From DASXHY01 sp035552155 (GTDB lineage Bacteria; Verrucomicrobiota; Verrucomicrobiia; Limisphaerales; DASXHY01): 64,000 nucleotides of DNA. Position numbers and translations under genes: made by a program. Location of the stretch: contig DASZLX010000043.1 in the NCBI GenBank assembly GCA_035552155.1, positions 62,001 to 126,000 of the forward strand. The letters are read 5' to 3'. Positions 33,927-42,032 of the stretch are shown here, piece after piece; position 1 is the stretch's first letter; each line of letters starts with the position of its first letter. Under the pieces are notes generated by a model that worked only from the letters and a program-made list of their open reading frames with translations, was not told where the DNA came from and made no database searches.

Positions 33927-34033
33927 AGGTTGTTGGGTTTGGTCGGGCCCACGACTGCCGCTGCCGCCCGCGTGCGTCCGCAGCAGTGAATCGCTTCGCT
34001 GACTGCAATCGCCCGGTTGTGTTCACCGGGTTT

Positions 34034-34049
34034 AGCACCCTTGATGCCA
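34034..34049 (-). promoter_or_regulatory. Sigma-54 type promoter of glnB-amtB operon 2
   Basis: On the minus strand TGGCATCAAGGGTGCT keeps the GG and GC dinucleotides and spacing of the -24/-12 consensus, with TGGCA and TGCT intact. It is weaker than the promoter of operon 1 but equally placed, about 110 bases before glnB. Confidence 0.65.
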
Positions 34050-34288
34050 GTCCATTCGAGGCAGTATCAAACCCCAATTAAATCAGGGGTTTATATGCTT
34101 TTTATATTGTGCACGAATGATTTGATGACGTTTTTTTGAAGGTTCGGCTGTGTCCTTTTGCGCAACCGGCGATTTTTTCGTCAGCGTTTGGCTGATGCAA
34201 AAATAATTTTCATCCAAACATGATGGGGATTTCGGCGAAAACCGGTTTTCCACGGGCTGGGGCGCGGAAGTTGCTAAGGTGCGATATT

Positions 34289-35554
34289 ATGGAACCGACT
34301 CTGTTGCATCCACCCTTGTGGATGTCTTTCCCCTTCGTCATTTTGCTGGCGGCCATCGCGCTGGCGCCGTTGTTCTTCGGGGACTGGTGGGCAAAACACT
34401 ATGCAAAGGTCTGCGCCGGTCTCGGCGCCGCAGTGGTTGTTTATTATATTTTTGCGCTACGCGGCTCCCCGCGCGTGCTGCACACCGCGATGGAATACTT
34501 CAGTTTCATTGCGCTGATCGGCTCCTTGTTCATCGTTTCCGGCGGCGTTCACATCAATATCAAAGGCGAAGCCACGCCGTTTACGAACGTTCTGTTTCTC
34601 GCCCTTGGCGCTGTTATCGCCAACGTCCTCGGCACCACCGGCGCTTCCATGCTGCTCATCCGTCCCTGGATCCGGATGAACAAATACCGTGTTACCGCGC
34701 ATCACATCGTATTCTTTATATTTATCATCTCGAACGTCGGTGGTTGCCTGACGCCGGTCGGCGATCCTCCGTTGTTTCTGGGCTACTTGCACGGTGTTGA
34801 TTTTTGGTGGGTGGCCAGACATGGCTGGTACATCTGGCTCACAGCCGTCGGCCTTTTGCTCTCCATGTTCTACGTCATCGACGCCCGCAATTACGCTCGC
34901 GCGCCGAAACCCCTCCGCGAAGAAATGACTCATCACGACGAATGGCGTTTCGATGGCCTGGCCAATCTCTTCTTCCTCGCCATCATTCTCGGCTCCGTTT
35001 TCATTGGCAAACCGCCGTTCCTGCGCGAAATCCTGATGATTGCCGCCGCGGTCGGCTCCTATTTCACCACCCGGAAACAAGTTCACGAATCCAACCATTT
35101 TACTCTGCATCCCATCAAGGAAGTCGCCATCCTTTTCGTCGGCATTTTTGCCACCATGATGCCTGCGCTCGACTGGCTTGCCGCCAATGCGGGGAAACTC
35201 GGCTCACCCACGCCTGGCATGTACTTTTTTGGCAGCGGCGCGCTCTCCAGTGTACTCGATAACGCCCCCACTTATCTCAGCTTTTTAAGCGCGTTGATCG
35301 GCGCAACCGGCACCACGGACGTGCACACTCTTCTGCGGCAACATCCCGACGCCATCCTCGCCGTCAGCATGGGCGCTGTTTTCTTTGGCGCAAATACCTA
35401 TATCGGCAACGGTCCGAACTTCATGGTCAAAGCCATCGCCGACCACCAAAAAGTCCGCACGCCGGGCTTTATTGGTTACGTCGCCAAATTCACTCTGCCC
35501 TTCATGTTGCCCATGCTCCTGGCCATCTGGCTGATTTATTTTTACACTCGATAA
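34289..35554 (+). CDS. NhaD/CitMHS-like ion antiporter
   Basis: A 421-residue membrane protein of the ion transporter superfamily. The ATG at 34289 was preferred to 34220 because the first helix begins soon after it (WMSFPFVILLAAIALAPLFF). About 11 helices are visible. Conserved helix breaks include GTTGASMLLIRPWIRMN, SNVGGCLTPVGDPPLFLGYL (quoted in part) and VLDNAPTYLSFLSA, which are typical of NhaD-type sodium/proton antiporters and citrate-type carriers. A sodium/proton exchange role is the usual annotation for PVC members but is not shown by the sequence. The LysR-type regulator gene starts 11 bases later and may control or sense the same process. Confidence 0.75.
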   Translation: MEPTLLHPPLWMSFPFVILLAAIALAPLFFGDWWAKHYAKVCAGLGAAVVVYYIFALRGSPRVLHTAMEYFSFIALIGSLFIVSGGVHINIKGEATPFTNVLFLALGAVIANVLGTTGASMLLIRPWIRMNKYRVTAHHIVFFIFIISNVGGCLTPVGDPPLFLGYLHGVDFWWVARHGWYIWLTAVGLLLSMFYVIDARNYARAPKPLREEMTHHDEWRFDGLANLFFLAIILGSVFIGKPPFLREILMIAAAVGSYFTTRKQVHESNHFTLHPIKEVAILFVGIFATMMPALDWLAANAGKLGSPTPGMYFFGSGALSSVLDNAPTYLSFLSALIGATGTTDVHTLLRQHPDAILAVSMGAVFFGANTYIGNGPNFMVKAIADHQKVRTPGFIGYVAKFTLPFMLPMLLAIWLIYFYTR

Positions 35555-35565
35555 CCAACTCGCTC

Positions 35566-36489
35566 ATGGATACCCGATTACTTAGAGTTTTTTGTGCTGT
35601 CGCGGAAAGCGGCGGCCTCGTGGTTGCCGCCGGCAAGGTTCATCTGACCCCGTCAGCCATCAGCCACAGTTTGAAATCGCTGGAAACGGACCTGGGCTGC
35701 CGCTTGTTCGAACGCGTGGGCAAGCGCATGGTGTTGAACCAGGCGGGCGAGCAATTGCTCGCGCAGATCCGGGTGCCGCTCAGCGCGCTTGATTCCGCCG
35801 CGGAAGGCATCCGGCGTCTGGGCAAATGGGGGCAGACGCGCCTGCGCATCGCGGCGTCCGCCTCCGCCTGCCAGCACATCCTCCCCAAGGTGATCCGTGA
35901 ATTGAAAAAGAACGACGGCGCGATCGAATTGCGCATCGAATCCGGCGACACTCCGCGCGCAGTGGAATTGTTGCGCGCCAATAAAGTGGACCTGGCCCTC
36001 GGTATCGCGCCGGAGAATGTCACCGGGCTGGAGTTGCGCCCGATTTTTCGGGATGAGTTGATGTTTGTTTTTTCCTCCGCGCATCCCTGGAATGACGGGA
36101 GACCTATGACTCGCGACGAAATTCGCGCGCAGCCATTTATTGTTTACCAGCGCGCCAGCGTCACGGCCGAATTGATCGACCAGCATTTTCGCCAGCTGGA
36201 AATCGCTCCCAATGTGGCGATGGAAGTGGACAGCATCGGCGCCATCACGGAATTGCTGAAGTTGAACCTCGGTGTGTCCATCCTTGCGCCGTGGACGGTG
36301 GAGGGTGAATTGACGCGCAAGACACTTAAGATGCGGCCGTTGGGGGCCAAGCCGCTGCGTCGGCAATGGTCGGCGATTTCCCTCAGCACGCGGCGAATGA
36401 CGCTGGCGGAGGAAAACTTTTGCCGCCTCTGCCGCAACCAGACCGCGGGAATGCGTTTGGACCGCGGCGATGTGCCGCTGGTAAAATAA
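35566..36489 (+). CDS. LysR-family transcriptional regulator
   Basis: A 307-residue regulator. Residues 1-60 form the winged helix-turn-helix (LRVFCAVAESGGLVVAAGKVHLTPSAISHSLKSLE is its helix-turn-helix region, cited as VHLTPSAISHSLKSLE), followed by a dimer helix and a periplasmic-binding-like effector domain from residue 90 (RLRIAASASACQHILPKVI). It lies 11 bases downstream of the antiporter in the same direction, unlike the more common divergent arrangement. Effector and targets are unknown. Confidence 0.9.
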   Translation: MDTRLLRVFCAVAESGGLVVAAGKVHLTPSAISHSLKSLETDLGCRLFERVGKRMVLNQAGEQLLAQIRVPLSALDSAAEGIRRLGKWGQTRLRIAASASACQHILPKVIRELKKNDGAIELRIESGDTPRAVELLRANKVDLALGIAPENVTGLELRPIFRDELMFVFSSAHPWNDGRPMTRDEIRAQPFIVYQRASVTAELIDQHFRQLEIAPNVAMEVDSIGAITELLKLNLGVSILAPWTVEGELTRKTLKMRPLGAKPLRRQWSAISLSTRRMTLAEENFCRLCRNQTAGMRLDRGDVPLVK

Positions 36490-36560
36490 AGGAGGGAGGA
36501 AAGCAGGAAGAAAAATATCCGTGGCATTGGGGGTAATGTGACACGTGCTCGGAAGCGCGC

Positions 36561-36667
36561 GGTGTAGCGCAGCCGTCCCGGCTGCGAGTGCCGGCGGCGT
36601 CTCGCCGCTGGAACGAACACGAGGCGGGGACGCCTCGTGAACTCGCAGGCGAGACGCCTACGCTACC
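36561..36667. repeat. Complex palindromic element with several GC-rich hairpins
   Basis: The stretch begins GGTGTAGCGCAGCC and ends GGCGAGACGCCTACGCTACC, so its ends are complementary (GTAGCG and CGCTAC). Between them lie at least three further hairpins, such as GGCGGCGTCTCGCCGC, GAGGCGGGGACGCCTC and GCAGCCGTCCCGGCTGC. It lies directly before the direct repeat of the tRNA-Pro mini-element and looks like a dispersed structured repeat. Confidence 0.75.
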
Positions 36668-36712
36668 TTTCATCTGGTTGCGCAGGGTTCGAAAAATATG
36701 GAGCGAGGGAGG

Positions 36713-36738
36713 TATCGGAAATAAAAATGGTCGGAGCG
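36713..36738. repeat. 26-bp direct repeat, distal copy (att-like)
   Basis: Identical to 37519-37544, where it overlaps the tRNA-Pro 3' end. Here there is no tRNA, only the displaced 3' fragment. Confidence 0.9.
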
Positions 36739-36746
36739 GTAAACGG

Positions 36747-37493
36747 TCAATCAATTCTGATATTTTTGCGTTGGTATGATTCCCGCGTGTTGGAGATTAC
36801 TCGGACTTGGTTCGTTGCCGCCGTTTCCCAACGACTTTCCCCTCCATTTGTTGATATATTGAATTCGCTCACTTTCCATTCGCTTTCGAGATCTTCGCCA
36901 TCAGGACTGATAGCCGTAACCCCGACGCTTAACCAAGTTAGTTTTCCGGTGAAAATGGATTTGCGATTGAGTGTGAAATGCAGAACCTCCTTATCTCCCT
37001 TTGGCAACTGAAGATTCAGCACGTGAGTTTCGGTGGATTTCGCAGGATTATTTGTCGAGGTTGAGTAGTAAAAATCCACCCGTCGGATGATTTCCGACTG
37101 ATTACCTCGGTTCATTAATGCCAAATCGATATAAGGTGAGTCGTTTGTATTTTCAGCCCTCCATATAGATGAGTGAAATATAACTTGCAGAACTTTTGCA
37201 ATAACGTCGTGGTCTTGGGTGCGCTGATAAGTGATCCAATCTGCATTTGTTTTCGCCGCGTTGGCGGACAAACTAGAGGCGTCGGCAGAACGCGTCGCTT
37301 GATTTGCTGAACGATATGAATTTAAGGCAGAGAATCCGGCGAAAAACGCCGCCACAACGGACACCCAAAATGTCGGAGATTTCGCTACGTGTCCCTTTGA
37401 ATGCTTCACTTCCCTTTCGATATTAGACAGTCGTTCTTCTAGTGCTGAAATCTTATCAGGACTTGAGTCGCCTTGTTCAAGTTCGGATTTCAT
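36747..37493 (-). CDS. Hypothetical single-pass membrane protein, sole cargo of the mini-element
   Basis: A 248-residue protein. N-terminal coiled coil (KISALEERLSNIEREVKHS), one membrane helix (FWVSVVAAFFAGFSALNSY), a heptad-like Ala/Ser stretch (ANQATRSADASSLSANAAKTNADW) and a C-terminal beta-rich domain (about 115-225, with IRRVDFYYSTSTNN and VLHFTLNRKSIFTG). I recognise no family. Composition is less GC-rich than adjacent genes, with codons such as ATA, TTA and AGA more frequent, which suggests transfer. It ends 9 bases from the left direct repeat and starts 25 bases from the right one, so it fills the element. Confidence 0.7.
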   Translation of the reverse strand: MKSELEQGDSSPDKISALEERLSNIEREVKHSKGHVAKSPTFWVSVVAAFFAGFSALNSYRSANQATRSADASSLSANAAKTNADWITYQRTQDHDVIAKVLQVIFHSSIWRAENTNDSPYIDLALMNRGNQSEIIRRVDFYYSTSTNNPAKSTETHVLNLQLPKGDKEVLHFTLNRKSIFTGKLTWLSVGVTAISPDGEDLESEWKVSEFNISTNGGESRWETAATNQVRVISNTRESYQRKNIRID

Positions 37494-37533
37494 AGATGAT
37501 GCATAGGAACCGAGAAGTTATCGGAAATAAAAA

Positions 37534-37611
37534 TGGTCGGAGCGACAGGATTCGAACCTGCGACGTCTTGCTCCCAAAGCAAGTGCTCTAGCCAGGCTGA
37601 GCTACGCTCCG
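37534..37611 (-). tRNA. tRNA-Pro (anticodon TGG)
   Basis: Minus strand CGGAGCG (from 37611) pairs with CGCTCCG; discriminator A and CCA are encoded. The D arm is GCTCAGCCTGGCTAGAGC, the anticodon arm CTTGC-TTTGGGA-GCAAG with TGG, and the T arm GCAGGTTCGAATCCTGT is complete. Its 3' end lies in the 26-bp direct repeat. Confidence 0.95.
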
Positions 37612-37779
37612 ACGCGGATGGGAATATCCACGTATTGAAGCCGCTCCGCAATGCTTTTCGCAGCAGGGCTGAGGACTGTTAATTTTTTAGCACACCATTT
37701 CGTTGAGAATTCTGTTGAGAATTCTGTGTTGAGCACGCGTTGAGATTTGTTTTGACAGTAGAATCATCGAAAATAAAAT

Positions 37780-37850
37780 GCGCCTACCCATTTACCGCTC
37801 CATAAATGGGTAGGCGCGATATTTAAAGCCATACCCTCTTGAATACTTGA
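37780..37850. repeat. Palindromic dispersed repeat copy with 15-bp arms
   Basis: GCGCCTACCCATTTA (37780-37794) and TAAATGGGTAGGCGC (37803-37817) are perfectly complementary around an 8-base loop. The stretch 37804-37850 continues like 16707-16757 (AAATGGGTAGG, ATTTAAAGCCAT, GAATACTT). No T-run follows, so it is a repeat more than a terminator. Confidence 0.8.
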
Positions 37851-37947
37851 GCCGGGTTTTCGCGCAGGCGATTTCGAGGCTTTCTCAGGCGATTTCCCGG
37901 TTTAATTCCCCGTGACTCAATTCTTTGTGTCAATTCCTGGATCAGTT

Positions 37948-38001
37948 CCCTGGACCAATAAATTCCAGTTGAAACCTTCGGAGCCTAAGATGCCTCAGCC
38001 C
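37948..38001 (-). repeat. Dispersed repeat copy B (reverse of 23780-23833)
   Basis: Read on the minus strand from 38001 it begins GGGCTGAGGC and contains GGTTTCAACTGGAATTT. It parallels copy A at 23780 over about 54 bases. It ends about 100 bases before ispH. Apart from this, the palindrome at 37780 and tRNA-Pro, I see nothing else between 37494 and 38098. Confidence 0.65.
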
Positions 38002-38098
38002 TGTTTTTGCCGGGCTTTCGGCTGGACGCTTGCGGGGGGCGTGTTAAGTTCCCCCCGGTCCAACCGCACCTTTTGCGGCGGTTGATTGTTTCTTAAAT

Positions 38099-39349
38099 AT
38101 GTCAACAGAGTCGAATGGCTCCCACAATGGGGACCAGCCCAAAAAAATAAACCTTCGGCGTCCGGACATCATGGAAGCCGTCCAGGCTCAGGTGCTCTCG
38201 CATTATCGCAGCGAACTCGTCGAGCGCGTTCGCGCCCACGGCGGCATGCTGGCAGCCGATAGTCTCACGGTGAAGTTGGCGAAGGAATTCGGCTTTTGCT
38301 ACGGCGTCGAACGCGCCATCGATCTCGCCTACGCCGCCAAAAAGTACTTTTCCGAAAATTCACCCAACACGCCCATTTACCTCCTCGGCGAAATCATCCA
38401 TAACCCGGAGGTCAACGATCAGATCCGCAACATGGGGATCCAAATCATTTCTCCCAAGCCCACGGATGAGGAACTGGCACGCTTGAAATCCGGTGATGCC
38501 GTCATCATCCCCGCCTTTGGAACTGAGGTCGGCACACGAAAGAAAATCGAAGAGAAAGGCTGCATCCCGGTCGACACCACCTGCGGCGACGTGATGAGCG
38601 TGTGGAAACGCGTGCGGCAATATTCCAAGGAAAACGTCACCAGTATTATTCACGGCAAGGCCAAGCACGAGGAGACCAAAGCGACGACCTCGCAGGCGCG
38701 CGCGTATGGCAGCGGCCATTATCTCGTGGTGTTCACGCTGGCGGAAACGGATTACGTCTGCAATTACATCCTGAACGGCGGCGATAAAAACGAATTTCTC
38801 GAGAAGTTCAAAGGCGCATATTCCGCCGGCTTTGATCCCGATGCCCATCTTCAGGCGGTGGGTGTGGCGAACCAGACGACGATGCTGCGCGGTGAAACCG
38901 AGGAGGTCCAGCGCCGCATCAAGCAGGCGATGATCCAGAAATACGGCGAGGGCGAAGTGGAAAATCATTTCCGATTTTTCGACACCATTTGCGGCGCCAC
39001 ACAGGACCGGCAGGACGCGCTGCAAAAACTTTTGCGCGAGCCGATGGATTTGCTGATTGTCATCGGCGGTTACAATTCCTCCAACACGTCGCATCTCGCG
39101 GAAATGGGCGAGGCCAAGCTGCCGACGTATTTCATCAAGAACGCGGCCAAGATGGTTTCGGACAAGCTGATTGTGCATTACGACCAGCACAAGCACCAGG
39201 AAGTCGAGACGCCGGACTGGCTGCCGTCCGGCAAGGTGACGGTGGGTGTCACCGCCGGCGCATCGTGCCCGAACAACTTGATTGAGGACACGATTCGCCG
39301 CTTGTTTGAGTTGCGCGGAATTTCCGTCCAGCATTTGCTGGCGAATTAG
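38099..39349 (+). CDS. ispH: 4-hydroxy-3-methylbut-2-enyl diphosphate reductase
   Basis: A 416-residue iron-sulfur enzyme that makes IPP and DMAPP in the last step of the MEP isoprenoid pathway. The three cluster cysteines are in FGFCYGVERA, DTTCGDVMSV and ASCPNNLIEDT. The length matches the long form found in cyanobacteria, plants and PVC bacteria and not the 316-residue E. coli type: there is an N-terminal extension of about 60 residues (DIMEAVQAQVLSHYRSEL) and internal insertions. The dGTPase gene follows 68 bases later in the same direction but is unrelated in function. Confidence 0.94.
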   Translation: MSTESNGSHNGDQPKKINLRRPDIMEAVQAQVLSHYRSELVERVRAHGGMLAADSLTVKLAKEFGFCYGVERAIDLAYAAKKYFSENSPNTPIYLLGEIIHNPEVNDQIRNMGIQIISPKPTDEELARLKSGDAVIIPAFGTEVGTRKKIEEKGCIPVDTTCGDVMSVWKRVRQYSKENVTSIIHGKAKHEETKATTSQARAYGSGHYLVVFTLAETDYVCNYILNGGDKNEFLEKFKGAYSAGFDPDAHLQAVGVANQTTMLRGETEEVQRRIKQAMIQKYGEGEVENHFRFFDTICGATQDRQDALQKLLREPMDLLIVIGGYNSSNTSHLAEMGEAKLPTYFIKNAAKMVSDKLIVHYDQHKHQEVETPDWLPSGKVTVGVTAGASCPNNLIEDTIRRLFELRGISVQHLLAN

Positions 39350-39417
39350 CAGGGCAGGGCGCGCACGGAGTCTACCGTCCAATTGACTTCCGGCGGTCAT
39401 TTCCTTTAGCCTCCCGC

Positions 39418-40572
39418 ATGCCGCGCACACGTATTGAACTCGAGGAAATCGAGCGCCGTAATCTCGCGCCATACGCGCAGCTCAGTGCCGACACGCGGGG
39501 CCGTAAATACGCGGAGCTTCCGCCGGAATGGCGCACTCAATATCAACGCGATCGCGACCGCGTGATTCATTCGCGCGCCTTCCGCCGGCTGGAATACAAG
39601 ACGCAAGTTTTCCTCAACGGCACCGGCGACCATCTCCGTACGCGCCTGACTCACACGATGGAAGTGGCGGCGATTTCGCGGAACATCGCCCGCCCGCTTA
39701 AGCTTAACGAGGACCTGGTGGAAGTCATTGCTCTCGCGCACGACCTGGGCCATTCGCCTTTCGGCCACAAGGGCGAGACCGTTCTCGACGAGTTGATGAA
39801 AAAGCGGGGCGGCTTTGAGCACAATCGCCACAGCCTTCGCATCGTGGAGGAATTGGAGCAAAAATATCCGGATTTTCCAGGGCTGAACCTAAGCTGGGAA
39901 GTGCGCGAAGGATTGGTCAAGCATTACACGGCGTTTGATCATCCCAGCAAACGAGCCGGGTTCGCCGCGAAGCATTCCTCGCTCGAGGCGCAAATAGCCA
40001 ATCTCGCGGACGAAATCACTTATTACAGCCACGACCTGGATGACGGCCTTGAATCCGGGTTGCTCTCGGAAAAAAAACTCGCGCGCGAGGTCCGCATCTG
40101 GGCCTACGCGGCGCGATTGGTGAAAAAGGAGCATGGCAATCTGCCGGATGAATGCCGGCGCTATTTCACGATTCGCACGATCATTGATTTGCAGGTGAAG
40201 GACGTGGTGGAGACGAGCGAGCGGATGATCCTGGCCGCCGGCGTAAAGTCCGCGGACGAGGTGAGGCTTTTTTCCAAGTCGCTCATCCAATACAGTCCCG
40301 AGCGGCGCCGGTTGAATATCGAGTTGCGCAAATATCTCTACAAAAACCTGTATTTCAATCCTGTGGTGAACGAGCCGCACCTGCGCGCGAAGCAATTGTT
40401 GCGCGATCTCTTCGCCTATTATGTGAAGCACACTTCGGAGATCGGCGAGCACGCCCGCGGGCGAATCCGCAAGATCGGAAAATATCGCGCCGTGTGTGAT
40501 TACCTGGCGGGAATGACCGACCGCTACGCCATGCAGGAGCACGAGCGGATTTTTTCGGCGGGCGGCGCCTGA
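39418..40572 (+). CDS. dgt: Deoxyguanosinetriphosphate triphosphohydrolase-like protein
   Basis: A 384-residue HD-domain enzyme of the dGTPase family, which splits dNTPs into the nucleoside and triphosphate. The start motif RVIHSRAFRRLEYKTQVF, the first metal ligand in TRLTHTMEVA and the HD pair in ALAHDLGHSPFGHKGE are characteristic; YSHDLDDGLESG provides the last aspartate. Its length fits the type-2 dGTPase subgroup. It controls dNTP pools and may protect against phage, but no defence neighbours are present. ATG at 39418 is the first residue of the family alignment. Confidence 0.9.
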   Translation: MPRTRIELEEIERRNLAPYAQLSADTRGRKYAELPPEWRTQYQRDRDRVIHSRAFRRLEYKTQVFLNGTGDHLRTRLTHTMEVAAISRNIARPLKLNEDLVEVIALAHDLGHSPFGHKGETVLDELMKKRGGFEHNRHSLRIVEELEQKYPDFPGLNLSWEVREGLVKHYTAFDHPSKRAGFAAKHSSLEAQIANLADEITYYSHDLDDGLESGLLSEKKLAREVRIWAYAARLVKKEHGNLPDECRRYFTIRTIIDLQVKDVVETSERMILAAGVKSADEVRLFSKSLIQYSPERRRLNIELRKYLYKNLYFNPVVNEPHLRAKQLLRDLFAYYVKHTSEIGEHARGRIRKIGKYRAVCDYLAGMTDRYAMQEHERIFSAGGA

Positions 40573-40630
40573 TTTCGCGGGATCGGCATCCTGCCGGTCT
40601 CCTTCGTTTTCCTCCTGGCCGAGACTTTAC

Positions 40631-41278
40631 CTATTTCTTTGGCACGATAACCAATTTGCCGTTTTTCACTTCGATAGCCTGGAGGCGCTTCAAACCGGCG
40701 GCGGACCTGGGGTCGGAATTGAATCTGTCCGCGAGATTTTCGCGGACGACTTCGCGCATGATATTGCGCGGAATGGGCCGTCCCTTCGCGGTCAGGTAAG
40801 CTGCGGAAATCTGCAACTGACCGTTGGTCAGTCCGACATTGAAAATACCCTCGGCGTTGATGTAGCGGCCGCGCAACTGGACCATGCCGAGGTCCTCCGC
40901 GGGAAAACTGACTTGCGCGCGCAACTCGTTATTGGTGATGGCAACGAACAGGTGATTTTTAAGGATGGTCATCGACGGGTCGGTTTCGATGAGCGCATTG
41001 AGTTCGTCCGCTGAAAGTTCCAGCGGCGCGACCGTCTCGCCGTCGCGAACCGACTCGCGAAATGTTTCCACGCGATCGTGCAATTGGAACATCTGCACGT
41101 CCGGCAAGTGCACCGTGGGCAACTGCATGGGCTGTTTGTCGGTCAACTGATTGACCAGCCCCCGGGCGTAGTGAATTCCAAAGTACGCGCCGAGCAGCAG
41201 CACGAACAGCAATATCACCCCGGTGAGCCCACCGTAGAATAAACAACCCCGTTTGCGTTTCTGTTGCGGGTCAGGCAT
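40631..41278 (-). CDS. Single-pass membrane protein, paralogue 2 of the flotillin operon
   Basis: A 215-residue protein with a short basic N-terminus (KRKRGCLFYGG), one membrane helix (LTGVILLFVLLLGAYFGIHY) and an extracytoplasmic domain. Residues 20-100 resemble the gene just upstream: both have GCLF-GG, a PTV motif, a helix ending in R-VE-F and the pattern L-ADE-NALI. The C-terminal part ends in VKNGKLVIVPKK against IENGKLIVIPKM in the paralogue. No known family recognised. It is the last gene of the eight-gene nfeD-flotillin operon, 61 bases after its paralogue. Confidence 0.7.
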   Translation of the reverse strand: MPDPQQKRKRGCLFYGGLTGVILLFVLLLGAYFGIHYARGLVNQLTDKQPMQLPTVHLPDVQMFQLHDRVETFRESVRDGETVAPLELSADELNALIETDPSMTILKNHLFVAITNNELRAQVSFPAEDLGMVQLRGRYINAEGIFNVGLTNGQLQISAAYLTAKGRPIPRNIMREVVRENLADRFNSDPRSAAGLKRLQAIEVKNGKLVIVPKK

Positions 41279-41339
41279 AAATTAGATGCCATAACTTAAC
41301 CCAAGACCAAGCCGGCTGGCTATGCGCATTTCTCCGAAC

Positions 41340-42032
41340 CTACTTCAAGGGGGAATTCAACTTAGGTGCGGAATTTGTTTCGTTCATTTTGGGGATGACG
41401 ATCAGCTTTCCGTTTTCGATTTTTACCTGCTGCAATTTCGCCAGCGCCTGGTTGAGTTTCACGTCGTTGGTCCAGGAATCGGCGAAATTTTCCGCGCGGA
41501 GCGATTGCATGAATTGTTCGGGCAGCGGTTTTCCTTTCACGGAGAGCGAGCGGACGTTCAGCTTCAGGTGCCCGTTGTACAGCGCCAGCGCAAATTCGCC
41601 GCTGCCGTTGAAATAACGTCCCTTGAGCATGCGCAGGCCGAACCCGTCGGTGGGCATGCTTAACTGCGCCTGCACGTGGTCTTCGTTGAAGCTGAAATAA
41701 AGGCGCGGCGGCGCGGGCGTGTTGGTTTTGACGGACTCGGCGATGAGCGCGTTGATTTCGTCGGCAGTCAAGACGAGCGGTTCCACCGGTTTGTCAGTTT
41801 CAATGGCTTTGTCGAAGCTCTCGACGCGTCTTTGGAGGTTGGTGATTTCCGTGCCGGACATCTGCACCGTCGGTATTTCGAGCGGCCGGGTGTCGGTATA
41901 TTCGTTGACCAGATGATGAATGTAGTGGTAACCGGCGTAGCCCGCGAGCAGGGCCAGCACCAGCAGGATGCCCGCGATGATGCCGCCCCAAAAGAGACAG
42001 CCGTGGCGGCGAGGTTTTTCGGCAGGGTTCAT
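41340..42032 (-). CDS. Single-pass membrane protein, paralogue 1 of the flotillin operon
   Basis: A 230-residue protein started at ATG 42032, which overlaps the carbonic anhydrase stop (ATGA), implying coupling. Longer frames upstream are shadows of the anhydrase gene. Layout: basic N-terminus (KPRRHGCLFWGG), membrane helix (IIAGILLVLALLAGYAGYHY), and an outside domain with PTVQMSGTEI, RVESFDKAIE and TADEINALIAES. It is a tandem duplicate of the next gene. Function unknown; co-transcription with flotillin and carbonic anhydrase suggests a membrane-associated role. Confidence 0.72.
   Translation of the reverse strand: MNPAEKPRRHGCLFWGGIIAGILLVLALLAGYAGYHYIHHLVNEYTDTRPLEIPTVQMSGTEITNLQRRVESFDKAIETDKPVEPLVLTADEINALIAESVKTNTPAPPRLYFSFNEDHVQAQLSMPTDGFGLRMLKGRYFNGSGEFALALYNGHLKLNVRSLSVKGKPLPEQFMQSLRAENFADSWTNDVKLNQALAKLQQVKIENGKLIVIPKMNETNSAPKLNSPLK

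Larger units (their letters stand above)
36713..37544. mobile_element. Possible mini integrated element at tRNA-Pro (26-bp direct repeats)
   Basis: A perfect 26-bp direct repeat (starting TATCGGAAATAAAAATGG and ending TCGGAGCG) occurs at 36713-36738 and 37519-37544. The right copy contains the last 11 bases of tRNA-Pro including CCA and 15 bases beyond. Between the copies lies one gene on the minus strand with clearly lower GC content than its neighbours. This is the geometry of site-specific integration at a tRNA 3' end, with an element of 806 bp. There is no integrase, so it would be a non-autonomous or deleted element. A local duplication is the alternative. Confidence 0.55.

Noticed and set aside
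34069..34092. AAACCCC/GGGGTTT hairpin as a terminator
   Set aside because: A 7-bp stem with a 10-base loop but without a T-run on either strand; it might be an operator, with no further support.
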